DNA from: Gemmatimonadota bacterium
GTDB lineage: Bacteria; Gemmatimonadota; Gemmatimonadetes; Longimicrobiales; Gaopeijiaceae
DNA: 64,000 nt
Assembly (NCBI GenBank): GCA_040882465.1
Contig: JBBEBG010000008.1
Span: forward strand, 85,836 to 149,835
Reading direction: 5' to 3'
In this document: positions 43,748-52,116 of the stretch, piece after piece
Layout of the letters: each line of letters opens with the position of its first letter
How positions within the stretch are numbered: position 1 is the first letter of the stretch
Translations under genes and position numbers: made by a program
The notes under the pieces: model-generated
Databases searched by the model: none
The model's input: the letters and a program-made list of their open reading frames with translations, nothing else
What the model was told of the DNA's origin: nothing

Positions 43748-46251
43748 CCCGGTGGCTCCCCGCCTTCGTCGCGCTCTCCGTTCCATTCACCGCCGCCGCT
43801 CAGCTTCCGCCCCTCCCGTCGGACCTCCGCCTCCAGGAGGCGTACTTCGCATGGGATCGGGGAGACTACGTCGAGGCGCTCGAAGGTTACCTCGCCGTCT
43901 TGAACGGCCCGGAGGGCGGCATGCGCGTCGAGGAGATCGCCCTCCTCACCGGTGAGTGGTACGCCGTGGACGAGCTCGCTCCCGATGGGCGGGCCGGCCT
44001 GCGCGTGTCTTCCACGGGGCGTTACGCGCTTTACGAGACCTCCGAGGGGGGGCGGGGAGTCACCCGAGTCGTGGACCTCGAGTCCGAGGGAGCGACCATC
44101 GCAAGCCTTCCCGGAGTCGGCGCTTCCTTCGTTGGCCCCCGCGCGGTGGCCTACCTCACCGTCGCGACGCCGGTCGTCGATCGGCAGATCCGCGTGCGGG
44201 CCCTCCCCTCCGGTTCGGACGAGACCATCGACCTGCGCGGGGGGTGGATCCCGCGGATCGGATCCAATTCGACGGTCGGCGTCCTGACCGGGGCGCCCGA
44301 GACGGACGTGCTCTACGTGCTGGCCAGCCAGGACGCGACGGGTCCCGCCACGGACATCCTCAGGATTGCGCCGGGGGGCGACCTCGCGGTTCTCGACACG
44401 GGGGAAGGAGGGAAGTCCGGGGTTCTCCCCGTTCCGGGGGGGGAGACGCTCGTGTTCACCCAAACGGAGGGCACGGGGCAGGCCGCTCTTTCCTCGACCG
44501 TCGTCCTCGATCTCGAGTCGGGGAGGATGACGGGATATCCACGTCGCTCCGCTCCTTCCCTCTCCGCGGACGGGCGCTCCCTCGTTTTCCTCGGCCGCGA
44601 AGGGTCGGATTACACGGTGGAGGTGCTTTCGCTCGCGGAGTCCGGAGCCGGGGCACCGTCGGAGGTCTTCCGTGCGCCCGTGCCCCTCGCTGCGCCCGCG
44701 CTCTCGCCCTCGGGCACCCGGGTGGCCTTCCAGGCGCGCCCTTGGGACGACTGGGAGATCGTCGTGGCACCCGTGAATGGAGGAGCGGCACGCCAGGTTA
44801 CCAACGAGATCCAGCATGACCTCGCCCCGCGTTTCCTCGATGACGAAACGGTCTTTGCGGCGAAGGGAGAGGGGCGACACCGCCGCTCTTATCTGTACGA
44901 TGTCGAGACCGGTCGTGCGACGAAGCTCTTCCACAACAACACGGTCCGAACCATTTCCTCGGAGTACGAGTGGCAGATCGTGCCGGGGGGCACGGGGATC
45001 CTCGTGGTCGCCGACCGGGACGGAGATACGATTTCGCCCGAGCGCGGGGTCTATCTCCTGCACCTGGACCGCACCGTCGGGGCGGACGAGCTCCGCGCGC
45101 GGCTCGAGACGAACCTCGCAGGCGAACGCGACCTGCGGGCGCGGGGGGAACGAAGCTTCGCGCCCATCGCCGGTGAAGTCGCCGGAATCGTGGAGGGAGT
45201 CTCCGTCGAGCGAATCTACCAGTACGCCCGCTCCCTCTACGGGACGGGCTCCAAGCACATCACTCAGCCTGGGAACGCGCTCGCGATCGCCTACCTCGAG
45301 GCGCAGCTCCGAGAATGGGGGTACGAACCCGAGCTTCAGTGGTTCGAGCCGCGCCCCGGAATCCGGTCCGCCAATGTGATCGCCCGAATCCCGGGGACGG
45401 TGGATCCCCACCTCGTCTACGTCGCGAGCAGCCACTTCGACTCGGTCGAGCCTGGTCCCGGCGCAGACGACAACTCCTCGGGGTCTTCCGCACTTCTCGA
45501 AGCGGCCCGTGTCCTCCGCGACCACCCGCAGGCCGCCACGATCGAGCTCGGCTTCTTTACCGGGGAAGAGGCAGGGCTCCTGGGGAGCCGGGAGTACGTC
45601 CGGCGAGCGGTAGAGGAGGGGAAGATCATCGCCGGCGCGCTCAATAACGACATGATCGGGTGGACGAACGACCACCGCCTCGACAACACGATCCGGTATT
45701 CGAACGCCGGCATCCGCGACATCCAGCACGCGGCGGCCTTCCTCTTCTCCGAGCTCATCACCTTCGATTCGCACTATTACCAATCCACCGACGCCGCCGC
45801 GTATTACGAGGCTTACGGGGACATCGTGGGTGGGATCGGCTCGTACCCGGTCCTGGGAAATCCGCATTATCACCAGCCGACGGACCGACTCGAGACCGTG
45901 AACCAGCGGCTCGTGGCGGAGGTGAGCCGCGTCACGATCGCGACCCTCGCACTCCTGGCTTCGAGCCCGTCGAGGCTGACCGGCGTGGAATGGGCATCGG
46001 GGGCCGGAGGATCCACCGTGGCCTCCTGGGATACCGCACGGGAGAGCGGCGTACGGGCCTACCGGATTCGCGTGACTTCGCCCTCGGGAGCGGTCCGGGA
46101 GCGGGAAGTCGCGGCCGGGGCAGAAGGCGCGGGGGGACGAGCCTCCCTCGCTCTCGACAGCGTCGTCCCCGGCTCGGAGGTCGCCGTGAAGGCCGTGAAC
46201 GAGCGGGGGCTCGAGGGGTGGGACTGGGCGCGCGCCGTCGTTTCGCCCTGA
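43744..46251 (+). CDS. Secreted M28-family metallopeptidase with N-terminal beta-propeller-like region
   Basis: An 835-residue exported protein with a signal peptide (VALSVPFTAAAQ). Residues about 25-440 form WD40/TolB-like repeats (RVVDLESEGATIASLPG, LALSPSGTRVAFQ-type blades). The M28 catalytic domain is at about 480-740, with zinc ligands in SSHFDSVEPGPGADDNSSG, FTGEEAGLLGS, NNDMIGWTN and NPHYHQPTDRLE. A short FN3-like domain ends the protein. It should be an aminopeptidase acting on peptides outside the cytoplasm. ATG 43744 overlaps the ypdA stop (ATGA). Confidence 0.9.
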   Translation: MTRWLPAFVALSVPFTAAAQLPPLPSDLRLQEAYFAWDRGDYVEALEGYLAVLNGPEGGMRVEEIALLTGEWYAVDELAPDGRAGLRVSSTGRYALYETSEGGRGVTRVVDLESEGATIASLPGVGASFVGPRAVAYLTVATPVVDRQIRVRALPSGSDETIDLRGGWIPRIGSNSTVGVLTGAPETDVLYVLASQDATGPATDILRIAPGGDLAVLDTGEGGKSGVLPVPGGETLVFTQTEGTGQAALSSTVVLDLESGRMTGYPRRSAPSLSADGRSLVFLGREGSDYTVEVLSLAESGAGAPSEVFRAPVPLAAPALSPSGTRVAFQARPWDDWEIVVAPVNGGAARQVTNEIQHDLAPRFLDDETVFAAKGEGRHRRSYLYDVETGRATKLFHNNTVRTISSEYEWQIVPGGTGILVVADRDGDTISPERGVYLLHLDRTVGADELRARLETNLAGERDLRARGERSFAPIAGEVAGIVEGVSVERIYQYARSLYGTGSKHITQPGNALAIAYLEAQLREWGYEPELQWFEPRPGIRSANVIARIPGTVDPHLVYVASSHFDSVEPGPGADDNSSGSSALLEAARVLRDHPQAATIELGFFTGEEAGLLGSREYVRRAVEEGKIIAGALNNDMIGWTNDHRLDNTIRYSNAGIRDIQHAAAFLFSELITFDSHYYQSTDAAAYYEAYGDIVGGIGSYPVLGNPHYHQPTDRLETVNQRLVAEVSRVTIATLALLASSPSRLTGVEWASGAGGSTVASWDTARESGVRAYRIRVTSPSGAVREREVAAGAEGAGGRASLALDSVVPGSEVAVKAVNERGLEGWDWARAVVSP

Positions 46252-46378
46252 GGCTGGATGCGGCTAGAGCTCCTCCGCGGCGGGGCCGTTCCAGCGATCC
46301 CCGGGGGTGATGCGAGGCGCGGAGGCCGCCAGCGAGGGACGGTGATCACTGTTTCGAAACCGCTACCGTGGGGGTCAC

Positions 46379-46912
46379 ATGGCGCTTTTTACGGACCGAA
46401 GCATCTGGACGATGTTGCATGGAATTGCACTGGGGGGCGGCGCCATGATGACTCTCTTCGGGGCACTGGTCCTCGTGGTTGCCTTCCGACCCGGCCGGAC
46501 GTGGGGCGACCTGGCCGGTCCCGCTCGGGCGCTCGGGGCGCTGAGCGTGACTTCCGCCGCAATGCTCTGGCTCACCGTGCTGGCAGGGACCTATATCGTC
46601 TTTCCCCCCTACCGCGCGACGCCGCCCGAAGGCACCACCATTCTCACCGACTTTCCGCGGTCCCTCATCCAATCCGATCCGAGCACGGCCTGGCTCCACT
46701 CCTTCGCGATGGAGAGCAAGGAGCACATTCCTTGGATTGCGGCCATTCTCGCGACGGCGATGGCCTTCGTGGTCACCCGCTACCGGGGACGACTCTGGAA
46801 CGACGCAGGGGTGCGCAACACAACGATGGCCGGTCTGGCCATCTGTCTCGCGCTGGTGGCCTGCATGGCGCTCCTCGGCGTCTTCGTCAACAAGGTCGCC
46901 CCCCTTCAATAA
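46379..46912 (+). CDS. Membrane protein of unknown function
   Basis: A 177-residue protein with four hydrophobic helices: HGIALGGGAMMTLFGALVLV, SVTSAAMLWLTVLAGTYIVF, WIAAILATAMAFVVT and a C-terminal one. A conserved-looking extramembrane loop WLHSFAMESKEHIPW holds two His that could bind heme or metal. A first His lies in helix 1. The layout is like small respiratory or cytochrome-b-type membrane proteins, but no family is recognised. It is followed after 27 bases by another small membrane protein on the same strand. Confidence 0.6.
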   Translation: MALFTDRSIWTMLHGIALGGGAMMTLFGALVLVVAFRPGRTWGDLAGPARALGALSVTSAAMLWLTVLAGTYIVFPPYRATPPEGTTILTDFPRSLIQSDPSTAWLHSFAMESKEHIPWIAAILATAMAFVVTRYRGRLWNDAGVRNTTMAGLAICLALVACMALLGVFVNKVAPLQ

Positions 46913-46939
46913 CAATGACTCTGACCGGAGAGGACTCCC

Positions 46940-47281
46940 ATGACCATCGTGTATGAGGAGAAGTCTACAGCTGACGGCGCCGGACCCAATGGAGCGGTCT
47001 GGGCTGCATTCCTGGCCGCCGGTATCGGCGCTTTTGCGATGGGACTCGTGGTGCTCCTCAACGAGGCCGGGATCTTCGTCGCGCCGACGCTCTACGGGCC
47101 CGCGGGCGGCGTGTCGGGGCGAACCACGATTGCCGTCGCCCTCTGGCTGATCGCGTGGGTTTTCCTGCACGCGCGCTGGAGGAATCGCGAAGTGGAGCCC
47201 GGTCGCGTCGCTCCCGCGGTTTTTGTGCTGATCGGCCTTGGGGTCTTGGGGACCTTCCCCCCCGTATGGGGCCTCTTCTGA
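46940..47281 (+). CDS. Small membrane protein of unknown function
   Basis: A 113-residue protein with three hydrophobic helices (AAFLAAGIGAFAMGLVVLLN, IAVALWLIAWVFLH, AVFVLIGLGVLGTFPPVWGL). A basic HARWRNREVEPGR segment lies before the last one. GGAGAGG stands seven bases before the ATG. It pairs with the preceding four-helix protein, and together they may form one membrane complex. No catalytic residue pattern or family is identified. Confidence 0.6.
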   Translation: MTIVYEEKSTADGAGPNGAVWAAFLAAGIGAFAMGLVVLLNEAGIFVAPTLYGPAGGVSGRTTIAVALWLIAWVFLHARWRNREVEPGRVAPAVFVLIGLGVLGTFPPVWGLF

Positions 47282-47583
47282 GGAGTATTTTCCCCCGAGC
47301 TGCTCCGGGTGGCGGCCCCGTCCCCGCCGGGCGGGTGCGCCCGAGCGGGGGCCTATGGGGAAGGTCTCATGTCGACCGGCGACGCGCTTCAGGTCGAGGG
47401 GAGAGGCGGCTTCCGGGGGGTTCGCGGGCGTTCGTGGCGCCCGTATATTTTCGGCTCGCCCTCGACTCTGGTTCGAGCTCATTTTTGTCTGGCACCGTCC
47501 ACGACAGACTCCGCACCCTCTTGGATTCCGGCGAAGCGGAGCGGGCGGAGCGCTGGGTCTCCTCCTGAAGCGAGTTCTTCCGA
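47282..47583. other. Intergenic region without a recognised gene
   Basis: A 302-base stretch between the small membrane protein and the F420-type oxidoreductase gene. Several open frames cross it but lack ribosome-binding sites and family features. The last 90 bases could encode about 27 residues from a TTG (ending AERAERWVSS), but this is unsupported. No clear hairpin terminator was seen. Confidence 0.4.
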
Positions 47584-48234
47584 ATGAAGGTCGGCATTCT
47601 CGGCTCCGGTCCCGTAGGGCACGCTCTCGCGAAGGGATTTCTCGATCTCGGCCACGCCGTCATGCTCGCGTCGCGCTCCCCCGAAAAGCTCGAGGAGTGG
47701 CGCCGCGAAGCGGGGAGCCGCGCCTCGACGGGGATGCCCGGTGATGCGGCGGTGTGGGGGGACCTCGTCGTCCTGGCGGTCAAGGGAGAAGCGGCGGAAG
47801 AGGCGGTGCGCAAAGCGCCGCCGGAAGCACTCGCCGGGAAGACGGTGATCGACACGACGAATCCGATCGCTCCTGTGCCCCCGGAAGACGGCGTTCTAAA
47901 ATTTTTCACTACGCTGGAGGATTCGCTCATGGAGCGGCTCCAGCGCCTCGCGCCCGACGCCCGATTCGTGAAGGCATTTTCGTGCGTGGGAAGCGCGCTG
48001 ATGGTGCATCCGGCCCTTCCCGGCGGAAAGCCGACGATGTTCATCTGCGGAAACGACGGCCCGGCGAAAGCGGAAGTCGGGGATATTCTCGACGCCTTCG
48101 GTTGGGAAGTGGAGGATCTGGGAAGTGCCGTTGCCGCACGGGCGATCGAACCCCTCTGCATCCTCTGGTGCATCCCGGGGTTTCTCCGGAACGACTGGAA
48201 GCGCGCCTACAGGGTGATGCGGCCCGAGGGTTAA
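47584..48234 (+). CDS. NADP-dependent oxidoreductase, F420-binding-domain family
   Basis: A 216-residue protein with the dinucleotide-binding motif MKVGILGSGPVGHALAKGF at the extreme N-terminus and the signature strand TVIDTTNPIAP near residue 87. It belongs to the NADPH-dependent F420 reductase-like group (PF03807). Many members act without F420 as plain NADP oxidoreductases, and F420 use cannot be judged here. Its stop TAA and the stop of the opposite gene overlap (48231-48234), so the two transcripts converge directly. Confidence 0.82.
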   Translation: MKVGILGSGPVGHALAKGFLDLGHAVMLASRSPEKLEEWRREAGSRASTGMPGDAAVWGDLVVLAVKGEAAEEAVRKAPPEALAGKTVIDTTNPIAPVPPEDGVLKFFTTLEDSLMERLQRLAPDARFVKAFSCVGSALMVHPALPGGKPTMFICGNDGPAKAEVGDILDAFGWEVEDLGSAVAARAIEPLCILWCIPGFLRNDWKRAYRVMRPEG

Positions 48235-48857
48235 TTCCCGCGGTCCTGCAGGATCGTTTCTCCCTTCACGAACCACGATGCGCCGAAGGCCCAGAGGGCG
48301 AGTGCCTCGAGCCAGAAGACGGGGCGCAGGAACGAAAGCCAACTCTCGCGGAGGAAAACGGAGTAGATCCCGATCAGGACGATGCACGCCACCATGGTGA
48401 CCGCGCACCCCCGGTAGACCGGGTTTCGCACCTCCTTCATCGGAGTCACGCTTCCGTTCGAGCGCGTGAAGAGGAAGAAGGAGAAGTAGGCGAGGACGAG
48501 GAAGAGAGCGGAGGCGGACGCGAAGTGGATCGCCCCTTCCAGGGGGCCCCCGCGATTCGAGAAAAGCGCGACCCCGAGCGCGAAGACACTCCCCAGGTCG
48601 CCCGCGATATCGTCCCTCCTGTCGTATCCCCGGTATGCAAAGAGAAAACAGGCGATCGCGAAGAGGATTCCCACGAGCGCGTCCCGTGCGCGAAGGGAGG
48701 AGTAGTCGCTGATCGAAGGGAGCACGTCCCAGGTGCGTGTCTCGGCGACGCCCCAGAAAGCGAGGACGAGAGGGAGCGAGACGCCGAGGACTCCGAGCAC
48801 GCGCCGGAGCGTGACGTAGGAGACGACGATGTTGTCGTTCTGTATCCGGTGTGCCAT
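48231..48857 (-). CDS. Seven-helix membrane protein of unknown function
   Basis: A 208-residue protein with about six or seven hydrophobic helices. It includes VLGVLGVSLPLVLAFWG, LVGILFAIACFLFAY and the C-terminal FWLEALALWAFGASWFVKGE, a motif I recall from widespread uncharacterised membrane proteins. Conserved Tyr/Arg/Asp residues lie in the loop YRGYDRRDDIAGDLGS. ATG 48857 is chosen over an upstream TTG; neither has a strong ribosome-binding site. The function is unknown. Confidence 0.65.
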   Translation of the reverse strand: MAHRIQNDNIVVSYVTLRRVLGVLGVSLPLVLAFWGVAETRTWDVLPSISDYSSLRARDALVGILFAIACFLFAYRGYDRRDDIAGDLGSVFALGVALFSNRGGPLEGAIHFASASALFLVLAYFSFFLFTRSNGSVTPMKEVRNPVYRGCAVTMVACIVLIGIYSVFLRESWLSFLRPVFWLEALALWAFGASWFVKGETILQDRGN

Positions 48858-48929
48858 CCGCCGGCGGTCGTTTCTAGCCCGCGCCAACGTCAGGCGCCCG
48901 CCTGCGCGCGGCTCTCCCCGCTTCCCGGG

Positions 48930-49130
48930 TCACTTCAGGATGAAGGTCACCTTCATCAGGACGCGGTACTCGACAATCTTTCCGCCCTCCACCACGACCT
49001 CCTGATCCGCGATCCAGGCTCCTTTCACGTTCTCGAGCGTCTTGTTGGCGCGCGCGATTCCCACGCGCACCGCGTCGTCGAAGCCCTTCTTCGAGGATGT
49101 CTTGATTTCGGTGACTCTCGCGACGGACAT
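48930..49130 (-). CDS. Dodecin
   Basis: A 66-residue protein matching the dodecin family: VTEIKTSSKKGFDDAVRVGI, ARANKTLENVKGAWIADQEV and the ending IVEYRVLMKVTFILK. Dodecins form hollow dodecamers that store flavins; the Trp used for flavin stacking is present (GAW). ATG 49130 is fixed by AGGAGG four bases upstream, although the frame is open beyond it. It lies 145 bases downstream of an SDR-type gene on the same strand. Confidence 0.93.
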   Translation of the reverse strand: MSVARVTEIKTSSKKGFDDAVRVGIARANKTLENVKGAWIADQEVVVEGGKIVEYRVLMKVTFILK

Positions 49131-49275
49131 GGGCCCTCCTGACAGTCTGGAGTGAGTCGCCAGCCGAACCGGCCAACTACTTGGAGTGTGCAGGTTCACC
49201 CCGCCTGACCGCAACCCGGCGAGAAACCGCTGCGGTCGGGTACTGTCGTGCTTCCGGAGCGCCTCGCCCGGACGT

Positions 49276-49944
49276 TCAGTCCACGAAGGCCAAAAGATCG
49301 ATGTCGCGGTTTTCCAGGACGCGCTTCGAGTGGCCGGCGTCCGCGACCCGAATCATCGCGCGCCCCACGTTCTGCGTGGTCGTGACGTGGCTCGGGGCCA
49401 CGCGCCTGAGGATTGGAAAGAGGGGGCTCGAGACCGCGTAAAAGGTTCGGTAGAGCGAGGTCTTCGATCGCACCCCCCGCAACGGTTGAACGAAGCCCGG
49501 CCGGAAGATGTAGCAGTCTAGCGTGAGTTCGAGGAGGCGGTTCTCCGTCTTCCCCTTCACGCGCGCCCACATCGTCCGTCCTCGCTCCGTGCTGTCCGCG
49601 CCTTCCCCGGAGACGTAGCAGAAAGTCATTCCCGGGTTCACACGGGCGAGGGCCTCACCCGCCGCGATCGTCAGGTCGAAGGTGGCGCGGCGATACGCCG
49701 CCTCGTCGAGCCCGGCGGAGGAAACGCCCAAACAGAAGAAGCAGGCGTCCATGCCCGCTAGGGCGTCCGTCGCGTCCCCAAAGTCGAGGAAATCGGTGCG
49801 CAGTAGCTCGTGAAACTTCGGATGAGTCCTCCCGCAGGGCGACCGTCCGACCGCGAGGAGGGATTCGACGCGGGGATCCTCCAGGCATTCGATGAGGACT
49901 CCCGCCCCGATCATTCCGGTCGCTCCGAATAGGAGGACTTTCAT
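49276..49944 (-). CDS. NAD(P)-binding atypical short-chain dehydrogenase (NmrA/YwnB-like)
   Basis: A 222-residue Rossmann protein with MKVLLFGATGMIGAGVLIEC at the start (GATGMIG nucleotide motif). DACFFCLGVSSAGLDEAAYR follows, then a FCYVSGEGADSTERG strand with no classical YxxxK pair in place. This fits the NAD(P)H-binding atypical SDR group of epimerase- or quinone-reductase-like proteins. GGAGG-like purines precede the ATG. It stands alone upstream of dodecin, and its substrate is unknown. Confidence 0.82.
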   Translation of the reverse strand: MKVLLFGATGMIGAGVLIECLEDPRVESLLAVGRSPCGRTHPKFHELLRTDFLDFGDATDALAGMDACFFCLGVSSAGLDEAAYRRATFDLTIAAGEALARVNPGMTFCYVSGEGADSTERGRTMWARVKGKTENRLLELTLDCYIFRPGFVQPLRGVRSKTSLYRTFYAVSSPLFPILRRVAPSHVTTTQNVGRAMIRVADAGHSKRVLENRDIDLLAFVD

Positions 49945-49981
49945 CGCCGCGAGCGTGCCATCAGCCGGCTCCAGGAGCGGT

Positions 49982-50146
49982 TTGCGTCGGACGGACTTGG
50001 AGACCGTACCGGGCGTGAGGGATTTCGAGACGGTGCCCGACGTGCCCCGGGAGGATGTGCGCTACCACGCGCGTGCCAATGCGCTCGCCGCGAAGCGTTC
50101 CGCGCGACCCGGGCGCCAGATCGAGTTCAACTCCTCAACTCGTTGA
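49982..50146 (+). CDS. Possible small protein (54 residues), uncertain
   Basis: A TTG at 49982 with AGGAG four bases upstream opens a 54-residue frame. It contains an internal near-repeat, LETVPGVRD then FETVPDVPRED, and a basic C-terminus. It lies between two minus-strand genes and overlaps the end of the SRPBCC gene by 12 bases. The repeat and ribosome-binding site are suggestive, but there is no family match. Confidence 0.2.
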   Translation: MRRTDLETVPGVRDFETVPDVPREDVRYHARANALAAKRSARPGRQIEFNSSTR

Positions 50147-50605
50147 CCCCTGGGTCTCTCCCCCTTCCGCAACAGCCTTCACGTCCATGAGATCCTGGAG
50201 GAGCGCCTTTTTCGTAGCGCCCTTGATCATGAACGCCAGGAGGACGGAAAATACCCGCGCACCGAATGTCAGCGCCTCGGCCTCGAAGACCATCCGGAGC
50301 CGCGTCCGGTCCCCCACTTCGCTGACACGGATCTCGCTCCGATATACGGATCCGTGGCTCCGCGCTTCGGTCTCATACGACGAGCCCTCTTCGACACCGG
50401 TGATCCACATGACTTCGGTCGCCGTTTTTCCGAAGAGCGTCCGGGTTTCTCGCCACTTCAACCCCAGGATCCCGGTCGGGGGCCGTTCGAGGACCTCCAC
50501 CTTTTGGATTCCCGAAATCGTGCGGACCGAGTTTGGGATGTCAGTGACGAGTTGCCAGACCCTCGCCCCCGGGGCCCGAATGGTGACCTCCACTTCGACG
50601 CGCAT
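50135..50605 (-). CDS. SRPBCC (polyketide cyclase/coenzyme Q-binding type) family protein
   Basis: A 156-residue protein with the SRPBCC opening MRVEVEVTIRAPGARVWQLV, the second strand block ISGIQKVEVLERP, and a late MVFEAEALTFG leading to a long C-terminal helix. The fold binds hydrophobic ligands in a grip-like cavity. It has no link to the SRPBCC protein at 2792 beyond fold, and the context here (MgtE upstream) gives no substrate clue. It is transcribed after mgtE with a 98-base gap. Confidence 0.8.
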   Translation of the reverse strand: MRVEVEVTIRAPGARVWQLVTDIPNSVRTISGIQKVEVLERPPTGILGLKWRETRTLFGKTATEVMWITGVEEGSSYETEARSHGSVYRSEIRVSEVGDRTRLRMVFEAEALTFGARVFSVLLAFMIKGATKKALLQDLMDVKAVAEGGETQGSTS

Positions 50606-50703
50606 CGGTCGCCGCCCTCCCTTCGATGGATGCCGGATCGAGGCTCCGCACTCACCCTGCGCTCCGTTCCGCTTGCCGCCATGAGGCTGGAACGGCTCGA
50701 CGA

Positions 50704-52113
50704 TCAGGGAAGAGGCGCCCCGATGGCGCCCGGGTCACCCGTCAGCGGACCCAGGATCCAGATCACCACCCGGAAATAGATGAGGAGCCCCACGACGTCC
50801 ATCACCGTGGTGATTCCCGGCGAGGAGGTCAGCGCCGGATCTATTCCGAGGCGGCGAAAGAGGAAGGGCATGGACGCGCCGACGAGATTCGCCGTAAGGG
50901 CGATGAGGACCATCGTGATGCCGAGCGCCAACGCGATCCGAGGATCGGCTTCCGGCCGGAGGATCAGGACGTACCCGGTCATGAAAGTCCCGAAAGCGAG
51001 CCCCAGGAGGAGCCCGGTCCCGGTCTCTTTCACGAAGATCTTCAGATAGTCCTTGAGCTCCAGCTCGCGCGTCGCGAGGGCTCGGACGACGAGCGTCGCG
51101 ACCTGCGATCCGACGTTTCCGCCGGTTCCGATCAGGAGAGGAATGAAGGCGGCCAGGATCACGACTTCCTGAAGGAGCACTTCGTAGGTTTCGATGACGT
51201 GGAAGGTAAGTGTCATCGAAACGACGAGGAGGACGAGCCAGGATGCTCGCTTCCAGGCGAGGAGCAAGGGATTCGCGCGGACATAGTCGATGTCGATCGG
51301 CGCGCCACCCATTCTGTGGATGTCCTCGGTCGCCTCCTCTTCCACGACGTCGAGGACGTCGTCAACCGTCACGATTCCCACGAGGACCCCGCCGTCGTCC
51401 ACGACGGGAAGAACGGAGAAGTCATAGTCGGACATCGCGCGCGCGACCTCTTCCTGGTCCGTGTGCGCGGGGATGCTCACGACCTGAGGGCGCATGATCT
51501 CCGAGACCTTGGCGGCGGGCGGCGCTACGATCAGGTCGCGGAGCGAGAGGACGCCTTGCAGCCTCGACCGGTCGTCCACGACGTAGATGTAGTAGATCGT
51601 CTCCGCGTCCGGGTGCGCGCGCCGGAGGAACTCGAGTACCTGCTCGACGCTCATCGAGGCCTGGACCGAGACGAAGTCCGGGGTCATGAGACCGCCGGCG
51701 ACCTCCTCGTCGTAACGCACGAGCGCGTCGGCAACCGCGAGGGTCGCCGGCTCGAGGAGCGACCGCACCTCGCTCGCATGTGCGGGGTTGCTCGCCTCCA
51801 GCGCCTGGAGGGTGTCGGCCAGGTCGTCCGGGCTCAGCTCCTCGAGCACCTCGGCGAGCGCCGGGGCCGATAGCGACTGGATCAGCTCCGGCTGATCCTC
51901 CTCGGAGAGGTTGGAGACGACCTGGGCCGCGCGTTCGGGAGAGAGGTGACGGAGGGCGCGTTCCCCCTCCTCCGACGAAAGCTCGAACCAGAGGTCGTGA
52001 AGCTGGTGCGCGGGAAGCTCTTCGAGGGCAGCCGACAGTGCGGCTTCGTCGGGCCCCGCAAGGAGCCTGCGGAGGCGGAGGAGGATCTCGGATGCTTCGC
52101 GGGCCGGCGCCAT
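50704..52113 (-). CDS. mgtE: Magnesium transporter MgtE
   Basis: A 469-residue protein with the complete MgtE layout. The N-domain of helical repeats (LPAHQLHDLWFELSSEEGER, LSEEDQPELIQSLSAP) is followed by a CBS pair from EVAGGLMTPDFVSVQASMSV to IVTVDDVLDVVEEEATED. The five-helix pore domain starts after residue 280 (RASWLVLLVVSMTLTF) and holds the selectivity region PLLIGTGGNVGSQ. It imports Mg2+ and is gated by cytosolic Mg2+ bound between the N and CBS domains. It lies three bases after the ygfZ-like stop in a four-gene minus-strand run. Confidence 0.95.
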   Translation of the reverse strand: MAPAREASEILLRLRRLLAGPDEAALSAALEELPAHQLHDLWFELSSEEGERALRHLSPERAAQVVSNLSEEDQPELIQSLSAPALAEVLEELSPDDLADTLQALEASNPAHASEVRSLLEPATLAVADALVRYDEEVAGGLMTPDFVSVQASMSVEQVLEFLRRAHPDAETIYYIYVVDDRSRLQGVLSLRDLIVAPPAAKVSEIMRPQVVSIPAHTDQEEVARAMSDYDFSVLPVVDDGGVLVGIVTVDDVLDVVEEEATEDIHRMGGAPIDIDYVRANPLLLAWKRASWLVLLVVSMTLTFHVIETYEVLLQEVVILAAFIPLLIGTGGNVGSQVATLVVRALATRELELKDYLKIFVKETGTGLLLGLAFGTFMTGYVLILRPEADPRIALALGITMVLIALTANLVGASMPFLFRRLGIDPALTSSPGITTVMDVVGLLIYFRVVIWILGPLTGDPGAIGAPLP

Positions 52114-52116
52114 CCC

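Noticed and set aside
43237..45873. 878-residue open frame on the minus strand across ypdA and the M28 peptidase genes
   Set aside because: It is antisense to two genes with clear catalytic motifs. Its sequence is Arg/Gly/Asp-rich without any fold signal. Long antisense frames are common at this G+C content.
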